Shown here in pieces: positions 36,013-45,964 of a stretch of 64,000 nt of DNA. The position numbers were made by a program, and so were the translations under genes. The notes beneath the pieces were generated by a model. That model was not told where the DNA came from, did no database searches, and saw nothing but the letters and a program-made list of their open reading frames with translations. Every line of letters begins with the position of its first letter. Positions within the stretch are counted from its first letter, which is position 1. This stretch comes from Thermococcus zilligii AN1 (GTDB lineage Archaea; Methanobacteriota_B; Thermococci; Thermococcales; Thermococcaceae): NCBI RefSeq assembly GCF_000258515.1, contig NZ_AJLF01000002.1:310001-374000 (forward strand), written 5' to 3'.

Positions 36013-37425
36013 ATGAGTGCTAAAAAACTGCTTGTGCTGCTGTTCGTCCTTGCCGTCCTTGTTGGCGTGGCGGCAATCCCGGCCAGGGTTGGTATAGCGA
36101 CAGTCTCAGCTGGTGCAACCAGCCGTCCCAGCCTCGAAGAAGGCGGGGTCATAATGCAGGCATTCTACTGGGACGTCCCAGCTGGCGGAATCTGGTGGGA
36201 TACAATAAGGAGCAAGATACCGGACTGGGCCAGCGCTGGAATCTCAGCTATATGGATTCCCCCCGCGAGCAAGGGTATGAGTGGTGCCTATTCCATGGGC
36301 TACGACCCCTACGACTTCTTCGACCTCGGCGAGTACTACCAGAAGGGAACCGTTGAGACCCGCTTTGGCTCAAAGCAGGAACTAATTAACATGATAAAAA
36401 CCGCCCGCTCCTATGGAATCAAGGTCATAGCGGACATAGTAATAAACCACCGCGCCGGCGGTGATTTGGAGTGGAACCCCTTCACAAACAGCTACACCTG
36501 GACTGACTTCTCAAAGGTTGCCTCCGGCAAGTACACCGCCAACTACCTCGACTTTCACCCCAACGAGGTCAAATGCTGTGATGAAGGCACCTTCGGAGGG
36601 TTCCCGGACATAGCCCATGAGAAGAGCTGGAACCAGTACTGGCTCTGGGCCAGCCAGAAGAGCTATGCCGCCTACCTGAGGAGCATAGGCATCGATGCGT
36701 GGCGCTTCGACTACGTCAAGGGTTACGGGGCTTGGGTGGTCAAGGACTGGCTGAAATGGTGGGGCGGCTGGGCCGTCGGTGAGTACTGGGATACAAACGT
36801 TGATGCCCTCCTTAACTGGGCCTACTCAAGCGGTGCCAAGGTCTTCGACTTCCCGCTCTACTACAAGATGGACGAGGCCTTTGACAACAAGAACATCCCA
36901 GCCCTGGTTTCGGCCCTTCAGAATGGTCAGACAGTCGTTTCCCGCGACCCCTTCAAGGCCGTAACCTTCGTCGCCAACCACGACACCGACATAATCTGGA
37001 ACAAGTATCCGGCTTATGCCTTCATCCTCACCTACGAGGGTCAGCCGGTTATATTCTACCGCGACTACGAGGAGTGGCTCAACAAGGACAGACTCAGGAA
37101 CCTCATCTGGATACACAACAATCTCGCCGGCGGGAGCACGAGCATAGTCTACTACGATAACGACGAGCTCATCTTCGTCAGGAACGGCTACGGGAACAAG
37201 CCAGGCCTTATAACCTACATCAACCTCGGCTCCAGCAAGGTCGGAAGGTGGGTCTACGTTCCGAAGTTTGCCGGCTCGTGCATCCACGAGTACACGGGCA
37301 ACCTCGGCGGCTGGGTTGACAAGTACGTTGGCTCAAACGGATGGGTCTACCTCGAGGCCCCTGCCCACGACCCTGCCAAGGGCCAGTACGGATACTCCGT
37401 CTGGAGCTACTGCGGGGTTGGTTGA
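36013..37425 (+). CDS. Secreted alpha-amylase (GH13)
   Basis: This 470-residue enzyme hydrolyses internal alpha-1,4 bonds of starch outside the cell. The signal peptide is [21 protein letters not shown] with cleavage near ATVSA. The (beta/alpha)8 barrel shows the GH13 regions: [10 protein letters not shown], the nucleophile Asp in [10 protein letters not shown], the acid/base Glu in AVGEYWD, and the transition-state Asp in FVANHDTD. The C-terminal beta domain follows. Overall it is close to the well-known Pyrococcus/Thermococcus extracellular amylase. GGGTGGTG sets ATG 36013. Confidence 0.96.
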   Translation: MSAKKLLVLLFVLAVLVGVAAIPARVGIATVSAGATSRPSLEEGGVIMQAFYWDVPAGGIWWDTIRSKIPDWASAGISAIWIPPASKGMSGAYSMGYDPYDFFDLGEYYQKGTVETRFGSKQELINMIKTARSYGIKVIADIVINHRAGGDLEWNPFTNSYTWTDFSKVASGKYTANYLDFHPNEVKCCDEGTFGGFPDIAHEKSWNQYWLWASQKSYAAYLRSIGIDAWRFDYVKGYGAWVVKDWLKWWGGWAVGEYWDTNVDALLNWAYSSGAKVFDFPLYYKMDEAFDNKNIPALVSALQNGQTVVSRDPFKAVTFVANHDTDIIWNKYPAYAFILTYEGQPVIFYRDYEEWLNKDRLRNLIWIHNNLAGGSTSIVYYDNDELIFVRNGYGNKPGLITYINLGSSKVGRWVYVPKFAGSCIHEYTGNLGGWVDKYVGSNGWVYLEAPAHDPAKGQYGYSVWSYCGVG

Positions 37426-37690
37426 ACCATGCTCATTTAATATCTTTTCAGGACCAGGCGCCTTTTCAACTCTCGCTGTCTGCACAACCGATAATAGCAG
37501 GGCGTTTGGGGGCTATTTTGATGTCGTGTAAACCTCTTGCTTTTCATGCATTCCTGTGAGAGTTCCGAGGCTGGCTTGGTCATTTACCGGCGTAGGTCTA
37601 TTAAAGTTTTATCGTGGTAAGACAGAAAAATTTAAAAGTTGTTGGAGCGCTTAAATATATCAACTGCTGGCAGTATTGGGGGCGAAATAG
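37426..37690. other. Intergenic stretch between amylase and the next gene
   Basis: No coding sequence is supported here. Pyrimidine-rich runs after the amylase stop may end transcription. Near the right end, TTTAAAAG (about 37631) and TTAAATATAT (about 37650) are candidate TATA boxes for the gene at 37691. No repeat or RNA fold stands out. Confidence 0.5.
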
Positions 37691-39121
37691 TTGAAGTGGA
37701 AAAAACCCATGGTAGTCGTATCCCTCCTGCTCCTCCTCGGGAGTCTTGGAGTTTACATCACGGGCTCTCCGATGGGCGGTGTTAAAATCGACGTTGTAGA
37801 TGCAAACGGAAAGGCAATCACGGACTATGGGGAGGTGTATTACTCCGTTTGGACTTTCGATGAAAACGGAAGCTTTGAGGTTTTAAAACGGGGGGTTCTT
37901 AAAGGATGGTTGTTCTTTTCAGGAAGCACCATAGAACTCTCAAAAGCTGAAACGGAAAAGCTTAGAAAAATGGCCCAAAAAATGTACTCCAAAACGGCCT
38001 TCCTCGGCATCGATCTGTGGGTTGTTGGGGAGGGAAAGCTCTACACCCTTCCTCCCATGAGTCTTGAACTTGACGCCTCTGAGGGCGGCCTCTTCGCGAC
38101 CGGGTTCTCCCTCCATCCGGACTTCAGGGATGCAATTGTTACTGAGATCCCACCAGAAAAAGAGTCCCGTCAGAGGAATTCCGGAGGAGGGGGCGCACAA
38201 AAAGAAGAACCAGAGTTCATTGTACCGATCATTCCCAGAGAGTACAAGTGGGTGACCGTTGCTGAGAACTCCTACTCAGACGTCGAGATTCCGGTTTTAA
38301 TCATTAGAAACATGGCATGGTCCGACGTTACCGGAACCCTCCAGATTGGAACTTCTCAGAGCGATTATATGGGGCCAGAAGTAACCGTGGCTTTTGGGAA
38401 GCTTATATCCAAGAAAACCACTTTTGATCCAGACTCAATAAAGCTAAAAGCCCTGGGAAGGTCCTTTACAAACCGGTACAGAGGGGGCAGCATACTAACT
38501 GTTCCGAAGGAGAAGACCTGGGGTTATTTGTGGATTAAAGGAAAGATACACTACATCTATCAGCAGGAGTACGTTTGTGGGATCGGGGCTGACCCGGGCC
38601 TTCCTGGCTGCGAACCAACCGGGAACGAAAGGTACATAGCAAAGATCGACGAGTTCTCGGTCTCGGGTAAGTACGGCGGGGTTTTAAATATAAAATCCGG
38701 AGCCACACTTGAACGCCCCCCGTACCTCCCACCCTTTGATGCCCTTAAGCAGTCCCCAGCACTCGAAGGGCCCATAGGGAGGGATGTATACCTCGAGAAC
38801 TTCTTCGGGGAGATCTACGAGGGAACCGATGGCTACTCCTTTGGGATTGGTGTTCCGGTCGGTGCCCTTGTTAACGTTCTAACCGGCCACTCCCTGCCCC
38901 CTTGGGTCGATACCCTCGTGGTAGGTTTCAGCGCCAAAGGGGAGTCTTATTATGCTATAATGGGAGAAGTTCGTAACAACGGCCCCACGGGGCCAGTAAA
39001 GTTCGTAGGTTACAAATCCAGCTACAAAATGTCGATACCTGTGAAGAGCCCGCGGGAGTTTTGGAAATCTGATCACGTCGACACCAACGTCCCCGTAGGA
39101 TTTTTTATAGACGTTAGGTGA
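37691..39121 (+). CDS. Uncharacterised exported protein
   Basis: This 476-residue protein has an N-terminal hydrophobic segment (MVVVSLLLLLGSLGVYITG) that is a signal peptide or anchor. The body is beta-rich and the Gly-rich linker is RNSGGGGAQKEEPE. One close cysteine pair occurs (YVCGIGADPGLPGCEP). I do not recognise the family. The start is a TTG at 37691 preceded by GGGGG. The TATA about 35 bases upstream means a short leader. It is probably located at the cell surface. Confidence 0.7.
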   Translation: MKWKKPMVVVSLLLLLGSLGVYITGSPMGGVKIDVVDANGKAITDYGEVYYSVWTFDENGSFEVLKRGVLKGWLFFSGSTIELSKAETEKLRKMAQKMYSKTAFLGIDLWVVGEGKLYTLPPMSLELDASEGGLFATGFSLHPDFRDAIVTEIPPEKESRQRNSGGGGAQKEEPEFIVPIIPREYKWVTVAENSYSDVEIPVLIIRNMAWSDVTGTLQIGTSQSDYMGPEVTVAFGKLISKKTTFDPDSIKLKALGRSFTNRYRGGSILTVPKEKTWGYLWIKGKIHYIYQQEYVCGIGADPGLPGCEPTGNERYIAKIDEFSVSGKYGGVLNIKSGATLERPPYLPPFDALKQSPALEGPIGRDVYLENFFGEIYEGTDGYSFGIGVPVGALVNVLTGHSLPPWVDTLVVGFSAKGESYYAIMGEVRNNGPTGPVKFVGYKSSYKMSIPVKSPREFWKSDHVDTNVPVGFFIDVR

Positions 39122-39232
39122 CCTCTTCCTTTTATCCTTGAGCGGCCCCTTGGGAGCCTATCATGGAGTTTTCACTGAAGTAGCCGATACCGAAGGAAAG
39201 TCCTGTCACTGGCAGTGCAAAAATTTGGTAGA

Positions 39233-40675
39233 TCAGAACTCCTCCACCCACTTGGCGGCGTGGGGGACTTTTTTGGCAACCTCTAAAGCCGTGAAGTTCT
39301 CGCCAAGTTCTTCCTTCACCATGTCGCCAGTGAGGCCGTTGAGGAACGCTCCAGCAGAGGCGGCCCTCAGCGGTTCGTTTCCAAGGGCCAGTAAAGCTCC
39401 CACGATGCCAGCTAAAACGTCCCCCGTCCCCCCCGTGGTCATTCCCCTGTTTCCGGTTTTGTTGTACTTCCAGGTTTTTCCGTCGCTTATGACATCGTAG
39501 GGGCCTTTGAGGAGTATCACACCTCCGATTTCCCTGGCTTTCTCCATCGCGAGCTCCGCTTTCTCCCTGAGTGAACCTTCCGGCGACAGGCCAAATAACA
39601 CCCTGAACTCACCGGCATGGGGGGTCAGGACGAATGTCTTGCCCCTGAGAACGCTTAAGTCCTCAGCCACAGCCTTTAGCCCATCGGCGTCTACGACGAG
39701 CGGTTTCTCACAGCGCTTGATGAACTCCCTCACAAAGGTTTTGGTCTCCCCCCTGAGGCCGAGGCCGGGGCCAATGACTACGGCGTCCACTTTCCCTGCG
39801 AGTTCAATCAGGCCCTCAACGTGCTCCGGGGTGAAGTTGTCTCCCCTCACCGGGCGGAGGATTAAGTCGGGGTCGTTTATCCTTCTCGCTGAGTACTCGG
39901 GCATCGCGAGGTAAACGAGGTCAACGAGGTAAGAAGCGGCCTTCGAGGCAAGGTAGGGCGCCCCAAAGTAGTCCCCGCTTCCGCCAACTACAAGCAGCTT
40001 CCCGTTCTGCCCCTTGTGCTGGCCTTTCTTCCGCAGTGCAAACTTAGCCTCCCCCGGCCCGACCAGGTGGTAGAGCTCCCTGGGATAGCCTATCTTTACT
40101 ATTACCCTCTCGAAGCCCTCATATTCCTCCTTGTCCCACTGGAAAGTCACCGCGAAGTCGGCTTTGACGCGGACTTTTGATGGATAGCCGCTCGGCAGGT
40201 CTATGCTGACGATCTTAGCTTTGCCCGCGTACTCGTTGATCTTTTCAATTGCTGAACGTATCGGTTCCCTCGGTTCTCCCTTCGTGCCTGCCCCGAGGAG
40301 CGCGTCAACGATGACGTCAAAGCCAGAGAGGTCGAGGGACCTTATGTGCGAGGAGTCCTCGAGAACTTTAATTTCCATGAACTCTAAACCCCTCAGGATT
40401 TCCCAGTTGCGCTTAGCTTCTTCGCTCCTTATCTTCGCTTCGTCGCCAACAAAAAAGAGCGTGACTTCATTCTCAAAGCTGAGGTGTCTCGCGGCAACAA
40501 AGCCGTCGCCGCCGTTGTTGCCGGTGCCGGAGAAAACCGCGATTTTGAGACCCCTCCCAAAGCGCTCTTCAATAGCTCTCGCAACCCCAGAGCCCGCGTT
40601 TTCCATGAGCTGGAGCGGAGAAATCCCGAGCCATTTTGCGTTGATGTCCCAGATGTAGACATCATCGATGCGCAT
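39233..40675 (-). CDS. nnr: Bifunctional NAD(P)HX epimerase / dehydratase
   Basis: This 480-residue fusion repairs heat-damaged NAD(P)H hydrates. The N-terminal YjeF_N epimerase domain has SGTGNNGGDGFVAARHL and VDALLGAGTKGEPR. The C-terminal ADP-dependent dehydratase domain has GKLLVVGGSGDYFGAPYLA, VIGPGLG, LTPHAGEF and the nucleotide loop NRGMTTGGTGDVLAGI. Hydrated NADH forms quickly at high temperature, so the enzyme matters in a hyperthermophile. GGTGAT supports ATG 40675 over the upstream in-frame ATG and GTG. Confidence 0.95.
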   Translation of the reverse strand: MRIDDVYIWDINAKWLGISPLQLMENAGSGVARAIEERFGRGLKIAVFSGTGNNGGDGFVAARHLSFENEVTLFFVGDEAKIRSEEAKRNWEILRGLEFMEIKVLEDSSHIRSLDLSGFDVIVDALLGAGTKGEPREPIRSAIEKINEYAGKAKIVSIDLPSGYPSKVRVKADFAVTFQWDKEEYEGFERVIVKIGYPRELYHLVGPGEAKFALRKKGQHKGQNGKLLVVGGSGDYFGAPYLASKAASYLVDLVYLAMPEYSARRINDPDLILRPVRGDNFTPEHVEGLIELAGKVDAVVIGPGLGLRGETKTFVREFIKRCEKPLVVDADGLKAVAEDLSVLRGKTFVLTPHAGEFRVLFGLSPEGSLREKAELAMEKAREIGGVILLKGPYDVISDGKTWKYNKTGNRGMTTGGTGDVLAGIVGALLALGNEPLRAASAGAFLNGLTGDMVKEELGENFTALEVAKKVPHAAKWVEEF

Positions 40676-40893
40676 GGGCATCACCGGTCCAACTTGGAGG
40701 GAGGGGATAAAAGGCTACCCCTTCCCGCGCGCAGTTATGCTGGGAAAATCATCTACGCCAGGACGTCAAAAGGGTGGGGGGACTCCATAAGGAGAGCTGA
40801 AGCGGTGTAAGTCTCCGGGGAGCCATTGGCAAAGGCCTATCCGCGAAAATCCCCGGAACACCCGGAGGCCCATGTCCCACCCCAAATTTTCGT

Positions 40894-41412
40894 TCAGACA
40901 CCTTCTCTCTCTGAGTACAGCACGAGGTAAACCCTCTCCACGCTCTTCGCTTCCCTCTCAAACTCCCTGACCGTTTCTTTAAATGTCTTCACGACTTCCT
41001 CAAGCGGGCAGCCGTAGATTCCGGCGCTTATAGCAGGGAAGGCTACACTCCTGACTCCCAGCTCGTCCGCCTTCTTTAGAGCCCCCAGGATCGCTTTTCT
41101 CAGCTTCTCCTTCTTCTCCTCGTTCCAGACCCCACCGCAGTAGGGGCCGACGGTGTGGATAACGTACTTGATTCCAAACCTTCCCAGCCTTAAGGCGGGA
41201 GTTACTACGACCTCGCCGTGCTCTATGGAGCCCTTCCCGAGCTGTTCCTTCATGGCTTCCCTGCTTATCCTTATGTACTCCTGGACGCTTCCGGCCGCGG
41301 CCCTGGCTATTGCGTATGCGACGCCACCGCCGCGTTCGAGGTACTTATTGGCCGCGTTCACTATGGCCTCTGCAGGGAAGCGCGTTATGTCGCCCATGAC
41401 TATCTCGAGCAT
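40894..41412 (-). CDS. Macro-domain protein (ADP-ribose binding/hydrolysing)
   Basis: This 172-residue macro domain has the key motifs IVMGDITRFPAEAIVNAANKYLERGGGVAYAI, KYVIHTVGPYCGG and FPAISAGIYGCPLEE. Related proteins remove ADP-ribose from proteins or process O-acetyl-ADP-ribose. GGTGATA precedes ATG 41412; the longer frame to 41478 lacks a ribosome site. The gene stands alone between nnr and tfe. Confidence 0.92.
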   Translation of the reverse strand: MLEIVMGDITRFPAEAIVNAANKYLERGGGVAYAIARAAAGSVQEYIRISREAMKEQLGKGSIEHGEVVVTPALRLGRFGIKYVIHTVGPYCGGVWNEEKKEKLRKAILGALKKADELGVRSVAFPAISAGIYGCPLEEVVKTFKETVREFEREAKSVERVYLVLYSEREGV

Positions 41413-41509
41413 TATCACCATTCCCAGATAGTTCTGGCCCCTTATTTCATTTTCCCGGGGTTGATTTCCAGCTTTCAATGAACACTATAAGACACCAGCG
41501 TTGTCGTTT

Positions 41510-41530
41510 TGACAAAAATCTATATATAGC
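41510..41530 (+). promoter_or_regulatory. TFE promoter TATA box
   Basis: A strong TATA element (CTATATATAG, about 41519-41528) lies 70 bases before the tfe start on the forward strand. Confidence 0.55.
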
Positions 41531-41595
41531 TGTTGAGACATAGAAATTAATTGGAGTCTTAATGGCTGCTCGACTAAGGCCCGGAGGGTTTCATC

Positions 41596-42192
41596 GTGAC
41601 AAGTAGAAAGAGCGTGCGCAAGGAACTCATTGAGCTCGCAAGGGAAGTCGGGGGCGAGGAGGCCGTTGAGGTAGTTAATGCCCTCCAGAAAAAGAAGGAT
41701 GTAACCGACGAGGAACTGGCAGAGCTGACCGGGATTAGGGTGAACAACGTTAGGAAGATCCTCTACGAGCTCTATGACGTCGGAGTGGCCGATTTTAAGC
41801 GCATCCGCGATAAGGAAACTGGGTGGTACTATTACTACTGGTTCCTTGAGACGAAGAGGCTTGACGAGATAATCAGAAACAGGAAGATGAAAGAGCTTGA
41901 AGAACTTAGAAAAATGCTCGAGCAGGAGACCAGTGGGATGTATTTCTGGTGCGGGAAACCCGGTCATCCGAGGATGACTTTTGATGAGGCAATGGAGTAT
42001 CAGTTCCAGTGCCCGATCTGTGGGGACATCATGCTGGAATACAACAACACTGCCATAGTGGAGGACCTCAAAAAGCGTATTGAAGAGCTCGAAATAGAGC
42101 TGGGTATCCACAAAAAGCCGAAATCTGAGTCAAAGAAAGGCAAGAAAAAATCGGTTGAGGCCTCTTCAAAGGAGGCGGGTGCGGTAGTTTGA
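41596..42192 (+). CDS. tfe: Transcription factor E (TFE alpha)
   Basis: This 198-residue archaeal TFIIE-alpha homologue helps RNA polymerase open promoters. It has an N-terminal extended winged helix ([52 protein letters not shown]). A coiled linker ([16 protein letters not shown]) leads to a zinc ribbon with Cys at FWCGKPGH and CPICGD. A Lys/Ser-rich C-terminal tail follows. The start is GTG 41596. Confidence 0.95.
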   Translation: MTSRKSVRKELIELAREVGGEEAVEVVNALQKKKDVTDEELAELTGIRVNNVRKILYELYDVGVADFKRIRDKETGWYYYYWFLETKRLDEIIRNRKMKELEELRKMLEQETSGMYFWCGKPGHPRMTFDEAMEYQFQCPICGDIMLEYNNTAIVEDLKKRIEELEIELGIHKKPKSESKKGKKKSVEASSKEAGAVV

Positions 42193-42226
42193 ATGGCCTT
42201 TTTAATGAACTTCGGGGATGGTGGAG

Positions 42227-42955
42227 ATGGTTGAGGTTATCGTTCCGGAGAAGATTTATGGAGATAGGAGCGGTTTTTTGAAGCTTGACAAAAAACTCAA
42301 GGCACTGCTGGGAGATCTGGAAGTTGAGTGGAAGCTGTCAGCAACCCTGAAGAACTGGGTCAAGGTTTCTCTCTTCGGGGAAGACGAGGAGGTAAGCGCA
42401 AACCTGGTTAGGGAAGAATTCGGTGAGATCCCTTACTCCCTTAGCTCCATTAAAGAGGGAGAAGTTTACGCTGGCCGCTTTATTGATCTGGGTAAAGTAG
42501 GCTACGGTGCCTACGTTGACATCGGAATCCTCAGGCCCGGGCCCAAGGATGCCCTCCTTCCCCTCTACTACCTCAAGAGCGTCTTTGGTGAGAAGCCGGT
42601 TAGGCAGATGATAAGGGAGTTTGGATGGGTTGACAACCTTCCCGTCAAGGTTAGAGTCTCTGGAGTGGAGTTCGGAGCAAGAGAAGTTGAGCTGACATTT
42701 GAGGAGAGCTGGCTGGAGCGTTTTAGAGGGTGGCTGGAAGACGGGCACGACAAGATATTCGTGGTGGGAACGGTAAGCGAGAACGTCGAGAAAGCCCTCG
42801 TGGAGACGGGCCACGGGCGGGACGTTAAGAGACTTGAAGAACTGGGCCTTATGGAGACCCTGCTTATCCTTAAAAAGGGTACGCAGGCCCCGGGAATAAT
42901 CAAGGAGATAGGGCCGCATCTTAAGGGCGCGACGTTTGGGGCAATAAAGTTCTAG
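42227..42955 (+). CDS. DUF2110 protein
   Basis: This 242-residue archaeal protein is one I place in DUF2110. A central segment (GEVYAGRFIDLGKVGYGAYVDIGI) resembles an S1/OB-type RNA-binding fold, and DUF2110 is thought to have a winged-helix-like part. It follows tfe by 34 bases and is probably co-transcribed, so an information-processing role is possible. GGTGGAG supports ATG 42227; ATG 42218 is the alternative. Confidence 0.78.
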   Translation: MVEVIVPEKIYGDRSGFLKLDKKLKALLGDLEVEWKLSATLKNWVKVSLFGEDEEVSANLVREEFGEIPYSLSSIKEGEVYAGRFIDLGKVGYGAYVDIGILRPGPKDALLPLYYLKSVFGEKPVRQMIREFGWVDNLPVKVRVSGVEFGAREVELTFEESWLERFRGWLEDGHDKIFVVGTVSENVEKALVETGHGRDVKRLEELGLMETLLILKKGTQAPGIIKEIGPHLKGATFGAIKF

Positions 42956-44001
42956 TAAACCCCTGCCCTCGCCCCTGTTGTTCCCTTTTCCAAGGTTCTG
43001 ACCTGGTAGATTATCCTTGCTGATACCGAGCTTATCAGGAGAAGCAGGTATGGAAAAATCGTTCTATCGTAAACGAAGCCAATAGCGTAAACTGCGGTCA
43101 GGAAAAGCAAAAACGGAGTTGGGCCCCTTGTGTTTCTGAGCCCGGTTTCTATCGCTTTGGATTTTCCGATGAGGAGATATGTGAAAAGCAGAGTTGGCAG
43201 GAGCAGTTGAATTATGGCATCCTCGAGGGAGACTGGGACAAATTTTGGCCTCAACCACAGTCCGTTTTTCTGCACCATCAAAAACCCCACGGGGGCGAGG
43301 GCTAAGTAAAGAAAGTTCCTCTTTTTTCTCGGGAAAGTCAGGATGAGGGCCACGGGAATTAGGACTGCTATAGGCCTCACGGAAAAAACTATCACCGTAG
43401 AGATCGCCAGCAAAACTCCTTCTAAACCGGCCCTTAACGGGCCTGAATACGAGAAGAACGAGCTTGAGAGTGCAAGCGTTATCGAAAACGCGGCTATCCC
43501 AACGAGTTCAGTTGAATTCATAAATTCCCTGAAAAGGGGCATTGAGAACGTCATACCGAATATGAGGAACCCAAGCTCCCTCGAATGGCGGGGGGCTATG
43601 TAGAAGGTTGATGTAGCGAGAAGGAGGATGGTGTAAAAGTAAAGATAGAGAACAACCTCTGGGGAGGGGTTCAGGTGGAGGCCCAGCCGGCCGATCAGGT
43701 TCGACAACTCTTCCTGAAGCCAGATTGGCTGTGTCTTGGAGTTCAGGGCCCACATAGCCAGGAGAGAAACAGTCATGACGTACAAAACATCAGCATACTC
43801 CCCCCTACGTCCTAAGTGGTAGGTGAAAGCTGCCACGGTTATGATGTAGATTCCCCCGAACAGGATTAAGTTAGTGTGGCTGAACGTTACATTTGCATCC
43901 GAGAGAACGGCACCTTTTGGGACATTTGCGTAGTTTAGGCTAAGCAAAACGGCGGTAAATGTTATGAGAGCCAGCATTGGTACAAATCCCTTTTGGCCCA
44001 T
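42952..44001 (-). CDS. Uncharacterised polytopic membrane protein
   Basis: This 349-residue protein has about nine or ten predicted membrane helices, for example FVPMLALITFTAVLLSLNY, LILFGGIYIITVAAFTYHL and EVVLYLYFYTILLLATSTFY. I do not recognise the family. The layout resembles glycosyltransferase or polysaccharide-repeat membrane proteins, but no catalytic motif is clear. A TATA-like CTTTTTTAAC at 44026-44035 favours ATG 44001 with a nearly leaderless mRNA. ATG 44070 with a GGGGG upstream is possible and would add 23 residues. It overlaps the convergent DUF2110 gene by four bases. Confidence 0.7.
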   Translation of the reverse strand: MGQKGFVPMLALITFTAVLLSLNYANVPKGAVLSDANVTFSHTNLILFGGIYIITVAAFTYHLGRRGEYADVLYVMTVSLLAMWALNSKTQPIWLQEELSNLIGRLGLHLNPSPEVVLYLYFYTILLLATSTFYIAPRHSRELGFLIFGMTFSMPLFREFMNSTELVGIAAFSITLALSSSFFSYSGPLRAGLEGVLLAISTVIVFSVRPIAVLIPVALILTFPRKKRNFLYLALAPVGFLMVQKNGLWLRPKFVPVSLEDAIIQLLLPTLLFTYLLIGKSKAIETGLRNTRGPTPFLLFLTAVYAIGFVYDRTIFPYLLLLISSVSARIIYQVRTLEKGTTGARAGVY

Positions 44002-44131
44002 ACCGGGCTTGAACTCCGCGGAAAGGTTAAAAAAGTTATTGAAAAATAGCCTGGTCCAGCGCGGCCCCATCGCATCGGCCCCCCGCCGGTCTGAGCCGCG
44101 CCAAAAGTACTAACGGGGGAATTTTAAAAGT

Positions 44132-45007
44132 TTACTCCCCTCTCATCTCTTCAAGCTTTCTCACGAGCTTTTCTGCAAGCTTCATGAAGGCCTTCGCCGC
44201 TATCGTGTCCCCGTAGAGGACTATCGGGATTCCGGCGTCGCTTGCCTGTCTTGCCTTGAGGTCCATCGGAATCTCGCCCAGGAACTCAACGCCCTCTTTT
44301 TCGGCGAGCTTTTTGCCCCCGCCCCTTCCGAAGAGGTCTATCTCGTTGCCGCAGTGCGGACAGATAAGATAGCTCATGTTCTCGACGACTGCTATATAGG
44401 GAACCTCCATCTTCTTCATCATGTTGAGCGCCTTGCCAGTGTCGAGCAGGGCGACCTCCTGTGGGGTGGTGACGATTATAGCCGCGTCCAGCTGGAGGCT
44501 CTGGGTGACGGTGAGTATCTCGTCGCCCGTCCCGGGCGGGAAGTCGATTATCATAAAGTCCAGCTCGCCCCACTTAACGTCTCCAAGGAGCTGTTTTATG
44601 GCCTTCGTGACGAGGCTTCCACGCCATATTATCGGCTGGTTCTCCGGAACGAGGAAGCCCATGCTCATGACCTTTATCGGGGTGACCTGCCCCATGAAGT
44701 CCGTCATCGGGGGCAGCATCTCAAACCTCCCGTCTTCCAGCCTCTCGGCCAGAACCTCGGCCCTTTCAACGCCGAGCATCTTTGCCACGTTCGGCCCGTG
44801 TATGTCGGCATCAAGGATTCCGACGTAGTAGCCTTTCTTTGCCAGTGCCGCTGCCAGGTTCACGGCAACAGTGCTTTTACCCACTCCCCCCTTGCCACTT
44901 AAAACCGCCACCTTGTACTTCCATTTCTGCTGCTTTTCGTTTATCCTCTCGGTGAGCGGATCAGCTCCGAGACCACCGACGTTTAGGGTTGGAGCTTTGA
45001 TGGTCAT
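44132..45007 (-). CDS. Mrp/NBP35-type P-loop ATPase (Fe-S cluster carrier)
   Basis: This 291-residue deviant-Walker ATPase has VAVLSGKGGVGKSTVAVNLAAALA, DADIHGPNVAKML, MIIDFPPGTGDEILT and a bridging-cluster CxxC (YLICPHCGNEID) near residue 225. Proteins of this type hold a [4Fe-4S] cluster at the dimer interface and deliver it to apoproteins. Two SufB/SufC genes and many Fe-S enzymes in this window would be clients. GGTGG supports ATG 45007; the longer frame to 45172 crosses promoter DNA. Confidence 0.93.
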   Translation of the reverse strand: MTIKAPTLNVGGLGADPLTERINEKQQKWKYKVAVLSGKGGVGKSTVAVNLAAALAKKGYYVGILDADIHGPNVAKMLGVERAEVLAERLEDGRFEMLPPMTDFMGQVTPIKVMSMGFLVPENQPIIWRGSLVTKAIKQLLGDVKWGELDFMIIDFPPGTGDEILTVTQSLQLDAAIIVTTPQEVALLDTGKALNMMKKMEVPYIAVVENMSYLICPHCGNEIDLFGRGGGKKLAEKEGVEFLGEIPMDLKARQASDAGIPIVLYGDTIAAKAFMKLAEKLVRKLEEMRGE

Positions 45008-45174
45008 CTTAAACCACCCCCACTTTCCATTGGGCTGGAACTTTAAAAGCTTTGTCCAAAATTCGGACAATTTTACCCATATGTGTGTATTAGAAGGACC
45101 CGGGATCCCTTTGATTCTATGGCAAAGGGCTATTTCGAGTTCTTTTAAATCCTCAATTTTGGGCGATGTCAAAC

Positions 45175-45240
45175 CGAAAAGTTTATATATTCGAACCTGC
45201 TGAGTTTATAGTGAGGAAAACACAAAAGAGGTGATGGAAG
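45175..45240 (+). promoter_or_regulatory. Peroxiredoxin promoter and ribosome site
   Basis: A strong TATA box GTTTATATATT lies at about 45181-45191. A GAGGTGATGG site is just upstream of ATG 45241. The strength of both fits a highly expressed stress gene. Confidence 0.65.
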
Positions 45241-45891
45241 ATGGTCGTCATAGGAGAAAAGTTCCCGGAAGTTGAGGTCAAGACCACCCACGGGGTGATA
45301 AAGCTCCCGGACTACTTTGCCAAGCAGGGCAAGTGGTTCGTTCTCTTCAGCCACCCGGCTGACTTCACCCCGGTCTGCACGACGGAGTTCTACGGCATGC
45401 AGAAGAGGATCGACCAGTTCAGGGAGCTCGGCGTCGAGCCCATAGGGCTGAGCCTTGACCAGGTCTTCAGCCACCTCAAGTGGATGGAGTGGATAAAGGA
45501 GACCCTCGGCGAGGAGATAACCTTCCCGGTCATAGCCGATGAGCGCGGTGACCTCGCGGACAAGCTCGGCATGATACCGAGCGGTTCAACGCACACCGCC
45601 AGGGCCGTCTTCGTCGTTGACGACAAGGGCACCATAAGGGCCATCGTCTACTACCCGGCCGAGGTCGGCAGGGACTGGGACGAGATACTCCGCCTTGTGA
45701 AGGCCCTTAAGGTAAGCACTGAGAAGGGCGTTGCCCTGCCCCACAAGTGGCCCAACAACGAGCTCATCGGCGACAGGGCCATAGTCCCGCCCGCAGCCAG
45801 CGTCGAGCAGATCAAGAAGCGTGAGGAGGCCAAGGCGAAGGGCGAGATCGAGTGCTACGACTGGTGGTTCTGCCACAGGAAGCTCGAGTGA
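45241..45891 (+). CDS. Peroxiredoxin (archaeal Prx6-type)
   Basis: This 216-residue thiol peroxidase reduces H2O2 and organic peroxides. The peroxidatic Cys46 is in [13 protein letters not shown]. The two C-terminal cysteines ([11 protein letters not shown], about residues 205 and 211) are those found in the well-studied Aeropyrum and Pyrococcus enzymes that form decamers. It is convergent with a ferritin gene, a functional pairing because ferritin removes the iron that drives peroxide damage. Confidence 0.96.
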   Translation: MVVIGEKFPEVEVKTTHGVIKLPDYFAKQGKWFVLFSHPADFTPVCTTEFYGMQKRIDQFRELGVEPIGLSLDQVFSHLKWMEWIKETLGEEITFPVIADERGDLADKLGMIPSGSTHTARAVFVVDDKGTIRAIVYYPAEVGRDWDEILRLVKALKVSTEKGVALPHKWPNNELIGDRAIVPPAASVEQIKKREEAKAKGEIECYDWWFCHRKLE

Positions 45892-45964
45892 GCTTTCTTC
45901 TCCTTTTGCTTGCTTCTTCGGATTTGCTTTCTGGCCGGGTAATTCATGAAATGGGAAAAGGAAA

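Noticed and set aside
36004-37425. Amylase start at GTG 36004
   Set aside because: The GTG lies inside the ribosome site; ATG 36013 gives proper spacing and a normal signal peptide.
40749-40961. 70-codon ORF between nnr and the macro-domain gene
   Set aside because: Arg/Trp-rich composition, no ribosome site, overlaps the macro gene's end; no support as a gene.
45008-45172. N-terminal extension of the Mrp ATPase
   Set aside because: It has no ribosome site and no family similarity; ATG 45007 follows GGTGG.
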